DNA from: Pectobacterium cacticida
Lineage (GTDB): Bacteria > Pseudomonadota > Gammaproteobacteria > Enterobacterales > Enterobacteriaceae
DNA length: 64,000 bases
Direction of reading: 5' to 3'
Assembly (NCBI RefSeq): GCF_036885195.1
Contig: NZ_CP133656.1
Span: forward strand, 1,240,001 to 1,304,000
Part shown: one piece after another, positions 1-8,127 of the stretch
How positions within the stretch are numbered: position 1 is the stretch's first letter
Layout of the letters: the number at the start of each line of letters is the position of its first letter
Position numbers and translations under genes: made by a program
The notes under the pieces: model-generated
What the model saw: only the letters and a program-made list of their open reading frames with translations
Database searches by the model: none
Told to the model about the DNA's origin: nothing

Positions 1-245
1 ATACCCAGGGTGGTTAACGGATCCAATCCCGGCGACTGAATGCCCGTTTTCCCTCGCATCATGTCCTGATATCGAGCCCATTCTTCATCGGTCAACCCCC
101 ACTGTGTCGACTGAAGGTGAGACAATCCCTGATCAACCACTCGAGTTTGTGAATTCGACTCAGGCGTAACATGAATGCTGGTATTGACGGAGGCGTGTGC
201 CGTTCCTGCTAAAGTAAGCATTAGCGCCATTGCTTTCACTTTCAT
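1..245 (-). CDS. TIGR03759-like integrating conjugative element protein (N-terminus only)
   Basis: The gene runs off the left edge; only about 81 codons are visible, starting at the ATG at 245. The product begins with a clear signal peptide (MKVKAMALMLTLAGTAHA), so it is predicted to be periplasmic. It continues with a stretch containing LTDEEWARYQDMMRG and SPGLDPLTTLG, which I recognise as the signature of the PFL_4693/TIGR03759 family found in the conjugation modules of SPI-7/ICEclc-like elements. Its biochemical role is unknown. It lies 9 bp downstream of the preceding minus-strand gene and is probably in the same operon. Family call from memory of the motif; the C-terminus is not visible. 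Confidence 0.75.
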   Translation of the reverse strand, partial: MKVKAMALMLTLAGTAHASVNTSIHVTPESNSQTRVVDQGLSHLQSTQWGLTDEEWARYQDMMRGKTGIQSPGLDPLTTLG

Positions 246-254
246 AACGGTTCC

Positions 255-1139
255 TTACTGCAATGTGAGAATTTGAGGTTTTCCATTAACCAGAAAACGC
301 GCCTGATTTCCGTCAATACGGGATAACGTCCAGCCATTAACCGATTCGCCGGGCGTTAGCATTCGTATGTCTGACCAGCGATTACCTGCTGCTGAATGAG
401 GGATGATGACGGCATATTGCTGCCCTCCTCGGTGCTCAATACTGGTTAATGCAAAAGGGGCGGGCATGGGTTTAATTATCCGTTGAGACTTTTTTGCGGG
501 AGTAGCCTTCTGCTTTTGCGGCACTAGCTTTTCAAATCTGTTTTGCCAGTCAGAAGCTAAAGAGGAAATACGTTTATCCTGTGCATCTGCAGTTCCCTGC
601 AGATCATTAATACGCTGTTCAAGATGTGCTAGCCGTTCAGGAATGGCTGATTGCCCTTCTACATTTTTTATGTATTGATTCAGTTTCGTATCCAGGGTGC
701 TAGCCCAATCATTCTGAGACTGACGCAATGCGTCGAGCTCCTTCACAGAGACAAATTCGCTCCGAAGCTCGCCAATTTTAATTTTTAATTCCTGCATCTC
801 TGCCGGCAATTGCTGAAGCTGGCCACGACGAAATGCCGCATCTAGCGAGTCCAACTGAACACTCTGCTGTTGGACGATCAGAAAAAACATGACACATGCG
901 GCTAGCGGAACGAAAAACAAAACGGCAAGCAGGCTTTTAAAGATCCACGATTGCCAAGACCTCCGTGGCAATTCATGATCACTTTCGTTTCTGTCGAAAA
1001 TCCCCATCCGCTTTGCAGCAACATCAGCAGAGGACGTTTTGGCGTAATGTGCTTTAACCTCTTCAGTAAACGGATCATCTTCTTGAGCTTCAGATAAAGG
1101 GGGAAGTATGGTGTCTGTAACGGAGGACTCAGTTGTCAT
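255..1139 (-). CDS. ICE-encoded single-pass membrane protein with coiled coil
   Basis: A 294-residue protein I do not recognise. The first ~65 residues are polar and acidic, followed by one membrane segment (about residues 66-90, LLAVLFFVPLAACVMFFLIV) and a heptad-rich region (about 95-200) expected to form a coiled coil. A Lys/Pro-rich linker precedes a compact C-terminal domain of about 70 residues ending in an RWSDIRMLTPGESVNGW-type stretch. The topology suggests a type II membrane protein with its coiled coil and C-terminal domain in the periplasm, plausible for a mating-pore or pilus-assembly accessory protein (inference). The start ATG has a GAGGA Shine-Dalgarno and overlaps the stop of the upstream ORF as ATGA. 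A TIGR03759-type gene follows 9 bp downstream. Confidence 0.7.
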   Translation of the reverse strand: MTTESSVTDTILPPLSEAQEDDPFTEEVKAHYAKTSSADVAAKRMGIFDRNESDHELPRRSWQSWIFKSLLAVLFFVPLAACVMFFLIVQQQSVQLDSLDAAFRRGQLQQLPAEMQELKIKIGELRSEFVSVKELDALRQSQNDWASTLDTKLNQYIKNVEGQSAIPERLAHLEQRINDLQGTADAQDKRISSLASDWQNRFEKLVPQKQKATPAKKSQRIIKPMPAPFALTSIEHRGGQQYAVIIPHSAAGNRWSDIRMLTPGESVNGWTLSRIDGNQARFLVNGKPQILTLQ

Positions 1140-1450
1140 TCCTCAAATCCTTTGGTTAGCGGTTTTCGCCAATACTTTGCAAAAACCGAGAACCAGAGAC
1201 GACAAACAACTGAACATTGAGCATGTGAAATTAAGCCCACGAGAAAGGAGGCGAAACTGCCCTTCGTTAAGAATAATTTAATCAGTTTCCTATATAACTG
1301 CTCGATACAGTCCGAACGCCTACCATCTTTAGGCGTAATTTTCAGGATCCACAAGGGCATCCAAAAAACTCTCAGTGCGGTAATCGTTGTTCCAACCAAT
1401 CCAGATAGATGGCTCACCCTCAACCGAAATATTGCGGTTTCCGGACATTG
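1136..1450 (-). pseudogene. Small ICE ORF, possibly frameshifted
   Basis: Two readings compete. A 105-codon ORF from a GTG runs to an ATGA overlap with the downstream membrane-protein gene. The ATG at 1450, in another frame, opens 39 codons (MSGNRNISVEGEPSIWIGW...) that look more protein-like than the GTG frame, then stop. Moving forward one base near 1335 would join this N-terminus to the C-terminal part of the 105-codon frame (PKDGRRSDCIEQLYRKL...). The gene is therefore either broken by a 1-nt indel or is one of the two short ORFs. No family recognised. Confidence 0.3.
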
Positions 1451-1628
1451 CACACCGACAGCTTTTCGCTTTGATGCTTTAAGTTCAGGTTAAACTAACG
1501 TTCTAATAGTTTGTTTGTTTGACATTACTTTAATCCCCATATCACTATGATAAAAATGTAAATACTCTCACAGGCATCATTTCATATCTCACTATTGAAT
1601 ATTGGGGATGAGAAATTTAGCGTTTAAA

Positions 1629-2327
1629 TCAATATTCAATACCTATTATTGATTTCCCTCCGACCGCTTGATGCAGTCGAGCATCTTTACCCAAATGATA
1701 GCCCGCATGATATGCATCATCATCCCCACGACAGCGTTTCGCCTCCCGGCTTTTAAGTTCGCTAAATCCTTCGGAGATCTGCTTATAATACAGCGACATT
1801 AGTTGCTGCTCTTCCGGTTCAACAGCAAACCGGTTAATGGCATTGCGAGCTCCTCTTACCCAACCTGCACAAAATTGATCTGCGCGATTGGTTTTAGTGC
1901 TGCGTTTGATGCGCTTGTTTTGTGAGGCAATAAACTCGCTACGGGCTTTAACTAACTGAACACTCAATACATCGAATCCATATGCAGCAATCTGCGGCCG
2001 TTCTGTAGGACCGTAGAATGCAACAGAACGTCGATGGTTCCGTGTCCAAGTGTAATAACAATGCACACCGAATGCATAGCACAGCATGTTGGCCAAACTG
2101 ACCACGTATTCTGGGAGTTTTGTCGCATTTGACGGACAATGCTCGCTCTGAAATTCTTTAATCGATTTCAGATTGATATCTAACTCGCTCAAGCCAAATT
2201 TATGCATTAGATTCTGAGCCTGGCTAATAGCATTAGCGGCCTCATGCTCATTTGTACTGCGTTTTGCTAAATGGAGGAGTTTTTGGATTTTCTCCATGTA
2301 TTTTTCTTTTTCTTCTTCATTTTTCAT
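1629..2327 (-). CDS. DUF2786 domain protein
   Basis: A 232-residue protein. Residues about 8-50 (KIQKLLHLAKRSTNEHEAANAI plus AQNLMHKFGL) match the DUF2786 signature common in phage and plasmid proteins; the remainder resembles the region that usually follows DUF2786, a histidine- and arginine-rich domain of unknown function. Biochemical role unknown. It has its own upstream space of about 20 bp behind the short gene ending at 2348 and is followed by a 180-bp AT-rich gap before the next ORF, so it probably closes the cargo-gene transcription unit. The start ATG at 2327 follows an AT-rich leader with a weak Shine-Dalgarno. Confidence 0.75.
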   Translation of the reverse strand: MKNEEEKEKYMEKIQKLLHLAKRSTNEHEAANAISQAQNLMHKFGLSELDINLKSIKEFQSEHCPSNATKLPEYVVSLANMLCYAFGVHCYYTWTRNHRRSVAFYGPTERPQIAAYGFDVLSVQLVKARSEFIASQNKRIKRSTKTNRADQFCAGWVRGARNAINRFAVEPEEQQLMSLYYKQISEGFSELKSREAKRCRGDDDAYHAGYHLGKDARLHQAVGGKSIIGIEY

Positions 2328-2347
2328 TTTTATACCTCGTTATAAAA

Positions 2348-2542
2348 TTAGCGAAAGGATATATGAACTACTATTTTTTTAATTAGCTGCTGATAATAAC
2401 GCGTCGTCCGATATCGACTAGCTATTAAATGCAGGTAAGCAGAGCGGATGTCGGGAAAGTTCAGAACAATTAATTCGTCAGCACATGATTCATCAGTGAC
2501 ATTAATGGTCAGACAGCATTGTTTGTCTTCAGCGTTTATCAA
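2348..2542 (-). CDS. Small hypothetical protein, TTG start
   Basis: Sixty-four residues with no recognised family. The only in-frame start near the 5' end is TTG at 2542, preceded at close spacing by a good GAGGAG Shine-Dalgarno. The TTG overlaps the TGA of an upstream 30-codon ORF, suggesting translational coupling. The sequence contains two cysteines near the N-terminus and a basic, aromatic C-terminus. Position in the cargo cluster suggests transfer with its neighbours; function unknown. Confidence 0.4.
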   Translation of the reverse strand: MINAEDKQCCLTINVTDESCADELIVLNFPDIRSAYLHLIASRYRTTRYYQQLIKKIVVHISFR

Positions 2543-2631
2543 TAGCTCCTCATAGTTGCTGAATCCAGCCTGTTCTTGATTCCCTCAACGTCAGTCTGTT
2601 CAGCTACATGGCGATGAATCTTCATATTCAT
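2539..2631 (-). CDS. Very short ORF (30 aa) between two cargo genes
   Basis: ATG at 2631 opens 30 codons (MNMKIHRHVAEQTDVEGIKN...) ending at a TGA that overlaps the TTG start of the next gene. The ATG lies 5 bp after the stop of the preceding 245-codon gene. The composition looks protein-like, and it may be a leader or a remnant; an indel could also fuse it with the following ORF. Low certainty. Confidence 0.3.
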   Translation of the reverse strand: MNMKIHRHVAEQTDVEGIKNRLDSATMRSY

Positions 2632-2636
2632 ACAGA

Positions 2637-3374
2637 TTAACCTGCTTCCTTATCACTGTCCGATGACTTGTAGCGCACCCATTCAGCGCATGGTCCCTCT
2701 TCAGTGTCGAAGATGGCCGTCAGGAGCCAGCCGTCACCGCAGGGCGATTCCGGGTTCCAATGCAGCGCGGGGTGCTCGATGTTCTCGCCATAGACGCAAT
2801 CGTCGCAGAACACCTGGTTCATGTACGTAAAGTCCACGGCCATGCCCCGCTCTGCGAACCACGCTTCATAGATTCGCGTCGAAGCGCCACCTTCATCGAA
2901 TGGTGTTTCAATGCGGTTAGGGTGTCGCCAGAAGCCGTATTCATCCCTAACAGGCAGGACCGGCACGATACGGTCGGTTGGCGCTGGAGGCTGGAGCATT
3001 ACGGCGCGGCCGTGGTTATACGCACGCATTGCGATAGTTGCGCGGTCCTCGTTAGCCATGCCGTTATTGAGAATGAAAGCAGAGGCATCGTTGAAACTCA
3101 TTTCATCCTCTTTCGCCGCCCTGTCATAAGCCGCCAGTCGGCCCTGAACCTCATCTATCTCATCAAGCAAATTCAAGACAATGAGTACCCCGTACTGTCT
3201 TATCAGCTTTGCAATCCCGCCTTCAGCATCTTCTATATCCTGTTGTGCTGATGGACTATCCCGATTTTCTTCATACCAAGACAGGGCATATTGATAGTTT
3301 TCTACGGCCTTATTCAGCGCCTTGCGCCACTCTGGTGCTTTTCCCAGCCTTTCTTTGCTCAATAAATCAGTCAT
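2637..3374 (-). CDS. Phage/plasmid-type hypothetical protein
   Basis: A 245-residue soluble protein. The N-terminal 100 residues are helical and charged. The C-terminal ~110 residues contain a compact aromatic segment with FCDDCVYGENIEHP and WNPESPCGDGWLLTAIF, a style of sequence I associate with small tail-end domains of enterobacterial phage hypotheticals (substrate-less, function unknown). The paired cysteines (CDDC) could bind a metal, but only one pair is present. The ATG at 3374 overlaps the TGA of the upstream 81-codon gene (ATGA), so the two are probably translated together. Confidence 0.6.
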   Translation of the reverse strand: MTDLLSKERLGKAPEWRKALNKAVENYQYALSWYEENRDSPSAQQDIEDAEGGIAKLIRQYGVLIVLNLLDEIDEVQGRLAAYDRAAKEDEMSFNDASAFILNNGMANEDRATIAMRAYNHGRAVMLQPPAPTDRIVPVLPVRDEYGFWRHPNRIETPFDEGGASTRIYEAWFAERGMAVDFTYMNQVFCDDCVYGENIEHPALHWNPESPCGDGWLLTAIFDTEEGPCAEWVRYKSSDSDKEAG

Positions 3375-3616
3375 ACGCCAGATCCCCCATCAGCATTAAT
3401 TCCATTGTTTACATGCGCACACTCATCAATCCATTCCGCCATGTCTCCGGTATATATCCCCGACATCAGGTCGCAGCGTGGATCATTCGCGTGATCTTTA
3501 GTTGCCAATAAAACATGTCCATCGTAAACACGAATAACCATCCCTGCTCTATGAGCCTTACCCAGTGCGGCTCTTACTGATTTGATGGCCTCATCTTGCC
3601 GAAATGTCGTTTCCAT
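3371..3616 (-). CDS. Hypothetical cargo protein (81 aa)
   Basis: A short soluble protein with no recognised family. It starts at an ATG 10 bp downstream of the stop of a small membrane-protein gene, behind a GGGATGGA Shine-Dalgarno, and ends in an ATGA overlap with the next gene. The C-terminus contains DPRCDLMSGIYTGDMAEWIDEC. Tight packing with its neighbours supports genuine expression as part of the cargo operon. Confidence 0.55.
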   Translation of the reverse strand: METTFRQDEAIKSVRAALGKAHRAGMVIRVYDGHVLLATKDHANDPRCDLMSGIYTGDMAEWIDECAHVNNGINADGGSGV

Positions 3617-3628
3617 CTATTCCATCCC

Positions 3629-3805
3629 TTATGTCTTCTTTATATATATAATATAAGCAGTCGCGAGCAAGGAAATTAATGAAAACAAAGTCAGTCGAAT
3701 TCCCATCCAAATACTTGCGATTGATGTTATTATTAAAAGCATTATTACAATCGATAGTAAAAAAGAAAAAACTAAAACATACCTTACCTCTGGAGGGGTT
3801 CTCAT
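3629..3805 (-). CDS. Small two-helix membrane protein (58 aa)
   Basis: ATG at 3805 to TAA at 3629 encodes 58 residues beginning MRTPPEVRYVLVFSFLLSIV. Two hydrophobic segments (about residues 9-30 and 37-55) predict a helical hairpin in the inner membrane, with a lysine-rich end (YIKKT). This frame is much more protein-like than the longer overlapping ORF on the same strand (3591-3824), whose hydrophobic residues are scattered. The stop lies 12 bp upstream of the next gene's ATG. Function unknown; small membrane proteins of this shape occur as entry-exclusion factors, holins or toxins, but nothing here decides between them. Confidence 0.55.
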   Translation of the reverse strand: MRTPPEVRYVLVFSFLLSIVIMLLIITSIASIWMGIRLTLFSLISLLATAYIIYIKKT

Positions 3806-3906
3806 TACGTACTCTCTTTTTCACAGACCTATGATGAAAATTTATTGGTGAAACGTTTTAACAGCCTCAAAAGACTGGAGTATCGAAATCTTAGCCCTGT
3901 ATTTCT

Positions 3907-4230
3907 TCAACGTTTTTTAAGCTTATTGATGATGCGCTTTAATCTAATAAATTTTATAGCTATATCTTTTCGAGAGTCAGCGCCAATTGTAGAAACTAAT
4001 TTAAAGACAAAATAGGGTAAAACCCAGCAGGCAACCCCTAAAAAAAAGTTGGCGAGCCAGTAACCAATAAAATAGGGGTCACCGAATGGAGGATATAAAC
4101 GTTCCTCTGTGCGAAAAATATTGGCAACATACTCCCCTGATAGAGTGATAGCTGATATGAAGGTGAAAATAGCAAAAAGAACCAACACACCTATTAAAAA
4201 ATCGGAGCACTTCTTACATATTGATTTCAT
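3907..4230 (-). CDS. Hypothetical membrane protein (107 aa)
   Basis: Begins MKSICKKCSDFLIGVLVLF; a CxxC pair sits just before the first membrane segment (residues ~10-30) and a second segment covers ~55-80 (IGYWLANFFLGVACWVLPYFVF). The C-terminus is strongly basic (IRLKRIINKLKKR), predicted cytoplasmic. It starts one base after the stop of the upstream 161-codon ORF, so the two are likely coupled. No family recognised. Low GC relative to the pil genes, in keeping with recently acquired cargo. Confidence 0.55.
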   Translation of the reverse strand: MKSICKKCSDFLIGVLVLFAIFTFISAITLSGEYVANIFRTEERLYPPFGDPYFIGYWLANFFLGVACWVLPYFVFKLVSTIGADSRKDIAIKFIRLKRIINKLKKR

Positions 4231-4231
4231 G

Positions 4232-4705
4232 TTATTTAGCCTTGTATTTCTTCAAAGCCTCTTTGTAACTGGCCTTAGCATCTTTCTTTGTTTTGCACCA
4301 CTCGCCGTAGATGCTTGAATCCTGATAATTCCCGTACCGATACATACGCCATTCCCCGCGACTACTGTCGTAGTCAACGCGTGGAACGTTGATACCTAAC
4401 CACTCAGCAAAATCATATCCGTAATCAGCGTCCTGATATTCCTGATAATTACACTTAGCCTTGGCTTGCCTGGCGTTAATTTTCGGCGGGGTGTAATCAA
4501 CAATATCACCGTAAATAATGCCATCTGTTGGGTGATAAGGGTCAGGTGGGGAATCAGGGTCATCATCAAGCACCACGCCGATGTACTGGCCAAAATCACG
4601 CACTATTGTTCCAGGATGACCATATGCAATAACACGTCGCCCAACGCAGGCATTAACGCCGTAGTGCTGATTGACGTAATCAAATGCGCTCTTTAACACG
4701 GTCAT
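4232..4705 (-). CDS. Phage-type hypothetical protein
   Basis: About 157 residues. I place the start at the ATG at 4705, which has a GGTGAG Shine-Dalgarno at proper spacing, rather than four codons upstream. The N-terminal part (ACVGRRVIAYGHPGTIVRDF, then a DDDPDS loop and YHPTDGIIYGDI) looks like a small beta-barrel of the kind seen in phage hypotheticals. The C-terminal part is rich in Tyr, Asp and Lys. It follows, with slight overlap, a zinc-motif ORF and precedes a membrane protein by 1 bp. Function unknown. Confidence 0.55.
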   Translation of the reverse strand: MTVLKSAFDYVNQHYGVNACVGRRVIAYGHPGTIVRDFGQYIGVVLDDDPDSPPDPYHPTDGIIYGDIVDYTPPKINARQAKAKCNYQEYQDADYGYDFAEWLGINVPRVDYDSSRGEWRMYRYGNYQDSSIYGEWCKTKKDAKASYKEALKKYKAK

Positions 4706-4706
4706 A

Positions 4707-4950
4707 TTACTCACCATTTTTAGTCATATGTTTTTGGCATGCAGGACAAACCCAGCCAATATCTCGAATATTCCGCCATCCTGCTTTCTTTGCTTCGCGA
4801 GTTAAAAAAACTGATGGTTGAGACAACGCCAGATTGAGTATCGTCGGCCATATCCATTGGTCCCCCGTTGTCATCCGATTCACAACGATTATCCTCTGTG
4901 CTTCGCCCCTCACCGCGCTTTTCACAACGCATTTCAATGAAGAACCCCAT
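4707..4950 (-). pseudogene. Cysteine-motif protein split by a T7 tract
   Basis: Starting at the ATG at 4950 (AAGGGTG Shine-Dalgarno), the frame reads MGFFIEMRCEKRGEG..., then NGGPMDMADDTQSGVVSTIS. After a run of seven T it degenerates. One frame over, from the same run, the sequence reads VFLTREAKKAGWRNIRDIGW followed by CPACQKH and stop at 4707. The two halves fit the usual layout of a small phage zinc-binding protein: N-terminal Cys region, then REAKKAGW and CPxC. With six T the ORF would be continuous. Either a one-base insertion inactivated it, or transcriptional slippage on the tract restores it, or it is a sequencing error. Confidence 0.55.
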
Positions 4951-4964
4951 AATCACCCTTCGTA

Positions 4965-5306
4965 TTAATTCCTAAGCCAATTAAACTTCTTAACTTCATC
5001 CCGTTGTAGAATGGTATTTAATAATGAAATAATTCGAACCGATGTTACCTTTCTGAAATAGTAATATGGGACGCCACTATGCTCCCAGCGTCGATACTGT
5101 CGCGTATCTTTGGGTTCGATCATGCGTTCCCATTCTCGCCCATAATCACTCTGACGATATTTAACATCATCTACTGTGATGCTGTGGTTTATAATCCAAA
5201 CAGTTTCGTCACTGTTTTTTATCTTGCATTTTATTTTACTATGAATGCCGACAATCACTACCTGGCCATCATGAGTGAAATTTACTTTTAGGTCATTCAT
5301 GCTCAT
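4965..5306 (-). CDS. Hypothetical cargo protein (113 aa)
   Basis: A predicted all-beta N-terminus (LKVNFTHDGQVVIVGIHSKI) followed by a basic, aromatic region and a helical C-terminus. No family recognised. The ATG at 5306 follows AAGGA at about 10 nt. It is preceded by a 50-bp gap and followed at 14 bp by the frameshifted cysteine-motif gene. Confidence 0.5.
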   Translation of the reverse strand: MSMNDLKVNFTHDGQVVIVGIHSKIKCKIKNSDETVWIINHSITVDDVKYRQSDYGREWERMIEPKDTRQYRRWEHSGVPYYYFRKVTSVRIISLLNTILQRDEVKKFNWLRN

Positions 5307-5356
5307 CTGAATTATTTCCTTACTGAGTCTATATCGGTGTCAATAAACTCTGCACA

Positions 5357-5536
5357 TTACGAGCAAACCCCTAAGCCTGTATTTCTGTTTACCCGTAGCC
5401 AATAACAGACTTCATGATATTCATTTACACAAGCATTATTGCCATCACAGCCACAACCTACACAGATTGCAGTGGCAGTCATTTTTTCGATAGAATCGAT
5501 TAACACCTTATTATCTATTGGTTTTAGTTTGGCCAT
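5357..5536 (-). CDS. Cysteine-rich phage-type small protein
   Basis: About 59 residues from the ATG at 5536, chosen because AAAGGA lies about 9 nt upstream; the longer frame adds 11 residues without a better signal. The second half carries ICVGCGCDGNNACVNEY, then CYWLRVNRNTGLGVCS. Six cysteines in this arrangement recur in small phage and prophage proteins and are probably metal-binding. Function unknown. Confidence 0.6.
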   Translation of the reverse strand: MAKLKPIDNKVLIDSIEKMTATAICVGCGCDGNNACVNEYHEVCYWLRVNRNTGLGVCS

Positions 5537-5613
5537 TATATAAAATCCTTTAATCATCGGCGTATTCATAATTATTCAGATACTGACCGTTCATTTTTAT
5601 TATTTAATGTCTG

Positions 5614-5928
5614 TCAGTCCCGAAACTCAGTTCGCGTGTTCCAGGCATTGACCGCATCACCCATAGCCTTTTCATATAACCCGCGGGCGATTTCTGATGT
5701 TGCTGCTTTATGGGCCGCATCATTGTCGACACCTACCAGACGTGCCTTCGCACCGCACTCACACTCAACCCAAAAATACGGTGTCCACGTGTTGCATAAC
5801 TCAAGATATTCTTTGCTTCCGCAAAACGGGCAAGGCTTCAACTCAAACCCAGCATGAGTGCCATCGTCATTAAATGAACCTGCAAACTGGCCAGGCTCTC
5901 CATAAATTTCCAGCTCTTTGATTTTCAT
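5614..5928 (-). CDS. Lar-like restriction-alleviation family protein
   Basis: A 104-residue protein with ELKPCPFCGS, WVECECGA and a closing AVNAWNTR. This order (CPFC zinc knuckle, C-x-C knuckle, AWN-R tail) is that of the Lar/Rac restriction-alleviation family of phages and prophages. Lar of the Rac prophage modulates type I restriction, but most family members are untested, so an anti-restriction role for this ICE is an inference. An N-terminal extension of about 30 residues precedes the zinc region. It lies about 50 bp downstream of the traF-like gene and may be co-transcribed. Confidence 0.7.
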   Translation of the reverse strand: MKIKELEIYGEPGQFAGSFNDDGTHAGFELKPCPFCGSKEYLELCNTWTPYFWVECECGAKARLVGVDNDAAHKAATSEIARGLYEKAMGDAVNAWNTRTEFRD

Positions 5929-5979
5929 ATTGCCTTCCCTTCATAACGTGGGGCTATTTGTCGATAGCCCCAGCCGTCA

Positions 5980-7182
5980 TCAAAATGTGAACGTCAGTTG
6001 AGCGACAGCACCATACGTTCTGTCTGTTCCCGCCATGCCAGTGATATCCAGATGTACGACATCAAACGGAGACAAACCAATCCCTGCTGTGAAATAAGAA
6101 TTATCACTGTCATGAATATCGGCACGATACCCAGCACGCAGTTGAGCCCATTTCCAGGCATTCAGCTCACCGCCCACGCTGACAAACTGGCTGTCTTTAT
6201 CAGAGTTAAAACGACTGGCAGGCGTCAGATCGACATCGAGAGCAGTAGTAAAGAAACCATTACTGTATGCCGTTCCCAGTGTTGCCTGAGGCTTGATTTT
6301 GAACGTGTCTTTGACGCCGTTAACCTCTTTCGTATCGATACTACGGGCAACCAGGTTCTGGCCGACAAGACCAACAATCCAGTTATCATTCAAGTTGGTT
6401 GAAAAACCGACATCGACGTTGGCGCCTGTTTTATCGTTACGGTAGTCGCTGCTACGAAAATCCGAGCTGTCATAATTGTTGATCGCAACGTTGTAATTGA
6501 ATGTATAGACGCGCTGCACTTTTGGCGTAATACCGGCAGAGAACTCGAATCCTCCGATGTTGAATTCGCGTGCCATCGCAATGCCCACATCTGCGACGAC
6601 AGCGGCACGGCCATTGGCGGATGACGTTAACGAGCTCAGATCTGAGCCGTTTGCAGTACCGTTTGACACGCCATCAAGCCACTGGAGATCGCTATCTGTC
6701 ACATTGGTTTTGACTGTTGCCGTTCCCCACGCCTTAGCAACGATGGCAAATGGCAGAACGCTATTGGGAACTGCAGCAACCGTTGACGCACCGGCATGCG
6801 CTTTCGCATGACTGCCAGACAGATCTTGCAGTGATGCGCGTAATTTGGTGGCTGCCAAGCTAGTATCACCGCCTGCGTTGACTGCGCGTTCAAATGATTT
6901 CCAGTCGCGATCAATACGATCGACACCATCCTGCAGATTATCCGGATCGGAAACTTGGGCGCCCACCGCGGGTAAAATCAGACTGAAATCATCGGATTTA
7001 TCGAATTTCGTCAGCAGCGCGGGGTTTACAAGAGCCGCTGCGCTGTAGTGCGAGGAAGCAACACCGGTTCCGCCCATAGCATCTCCGCGAGCTTCAGTCC
7101 ATGTTCCAGCAGCGTTAGCTGAAGCAGCAATTGCACCGATCCCCGCAATAATAAAACTGCGTGTGATTAATGAAAGTTTCAT
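5980..7182 (-). CDS. traF: TraF-like conjugal transfer outer-membrane-type protein
   Basis: A 400-residue protein with an N-terminal signal peptide ending about residue 24 (SANAAGTW). The mature start ARGDAMGGTGVASSHYSAAALVNPALL is the signature of the TraF_2 family (conjugal transfer protein TraF of plasmids and ICEs), which is related to outer-membrane beta-barrel transporters such as the OMPP1/FadL group. The remainder alternates amphipathic strands with Asn/Asp loops and ends in a terminal Phe (QLTFTF), a feature of outer-membrane barrels. A role in mating-pair formation or the cell surface is inferred. An AT-rich gap of 130 bp separates it from the upstream regulator. Confidence 0.75.
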   Translation of the reverse strand: MKLSLITRSFIIAGIGAIAASANAAGTWTEARGDAMGGTGVASSHYSAAALVNPALLTKFDKSDDFSLILPAVGAQVSDPDNLQDGVDRIDRDWKSFERAVNAGGDTSLAATKLRASLQDLSGSHAKAHAGASTVAAVPNSVLPFAIVAKAWGTATVKTNVTDSDLQWLDGVSNGTANGSDLSSLTSSANGRAAVVADVGIAMAREFNIGGFEFSAGITPKVQRVYTFNYNVAINNYDSSDFRSSDYRNDKTGANVDVGFSTNLNDNWIVGLVGQNLVARSIDTKEVNGVKDTFKIKPQATLGTAYSNGFFTTALDVDLTPASRFNSDKDSQFVSVGGELNAWKWAQLRAGYRADIHDSDNSYFTAGIGLSPFDVVHLDITGMAGTDRTYGAVAQLTFTF

Positions 7183-7313
7183 TCTTTATTCCTATATTGA
7201 GGTTAAATAAATATTTATGATTATGTTTTCTTGGTATTCCCTGGTGCTGGCACAACATTCACTTCTGATTTTTAAAAAAATCCCTTGATGTTGGCGCATC
7301 ATTAATAAAAAAA

Positions 7314-8099
7314 TTAGCCTACTAAAAAATCTTGATAGCTCTTATATTCACGTTTGTAATTATCAACAATCATAATGGGAAATACTGAACCATCAGTTAA
7401 CGACTCAACTTGTTTCTGTGAATAAGCCAGATACCTGACATTTTTCGCTTCCCGAAGATCCCATTTTCTCAATATACGAAAAACCTTAATAATTGGGATG
7501 TTAATTACCCCATGAATATTTTTCCATTCCCGAGTAAAAGCTAAAGTAACATTGCAGTCACCTATTGCACGAAAGAAGGCCAACTCCGCAGTTTCACTCA
7601 GGACGTTATAATCCAGGGGTTCCTGATCAAAAAAATGGCAATATTCCATTGGATACATTTTCTCACAGAACAACCACTGCACGTCGATTTCAAACCATGA
7701 TGCCAATTGATGCAATACTTGAGGATTTAGCAAGTCCAGTGTTCGTTCTGCGCTGGATAATGCCCCCTGACTAATACCAAATGATGCAAGCAATTGCGCC
7801 TGTTGCAATACATTTACCCCATAAGCATCCATCAACAAACAAAAACGTTCGTAGACCCCCATCATTTTGTCAGCTGTTGATGCTCTAGCTTCAGAAAGTA
7901 CACCTTCCAAGATAATGCCGTAGAGCGTAGACTTTGAAACACCGATACGTTCGGCATGCATGTCAAGGAACGCCCTGCTTTCTGGTTTGATCCTTACTGA
8001 AAACTGGCTATTACCACCATCATATTTTCCATCACTTTCAGGGAATACCATATCCCCTGAACGCAATAGTGCAATTAATGCCGTATATGTAGGATTCAT
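7314..8099 (-). CDS. Putative transcription regulator, RHH-like plus HTH-like regions
   Basis: A 261-residue protein of no family I can name. Residues ~33-70 (FSVRIKPESRAFLDMHAERIGVSKSTLYGIILEG) have the strand-helix-helix pattern of ribbon-helix-helix DNA-binding proteins. Residues ~95-145 (VNVLQQAQLLASFGISQGALSSAERTLDLLNPQVLHQLASWFEID) read like a Cro/XRE-type helix-turn-helix. The C-terminal ~110 residues are probably an effector or oligomerisation domain. Four TAATGTA repeats lie just upstream and are the natural candidate operator. It sits between the shufflon/rci and the traF-like gene, so it may control the switch between pilus and transfer functions (inference). Confidence 0.5.
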   Translation of the reverse strand: MNPTYTALIALLRSGDMVFPESDGKYDGGNSQFSVRIKPESRAFLDMHAERIGVSKSTLYGIILEGVLSEARASTADKMMGVYERFCLLMDAYGVNVLQQAQLLASFGISQGALSSAERTLDLLNPQVLHQLASWFEIDVQWLFCEKMYPMEYCHFFDQEPLDYNVLSETAELAFFRAIGDCNVTLAFTREWKNIHGVINIPIIKVFRILRKWDLREAKNVRYLAYSQKQVESLTDGSVFPIMIVDNYKREYKSYQDFLVG

Positions 8100-8127
8100 T
8101 CACTACGACTCCACAAGAAGATTATTT

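Noticed and set aside
3591..3824. 77-codon ORF on the minus strand
   Set aside because: A 58-codon frame inside it encodes clean membrane helices; the longer frame scatters them and has low-complexity composition.
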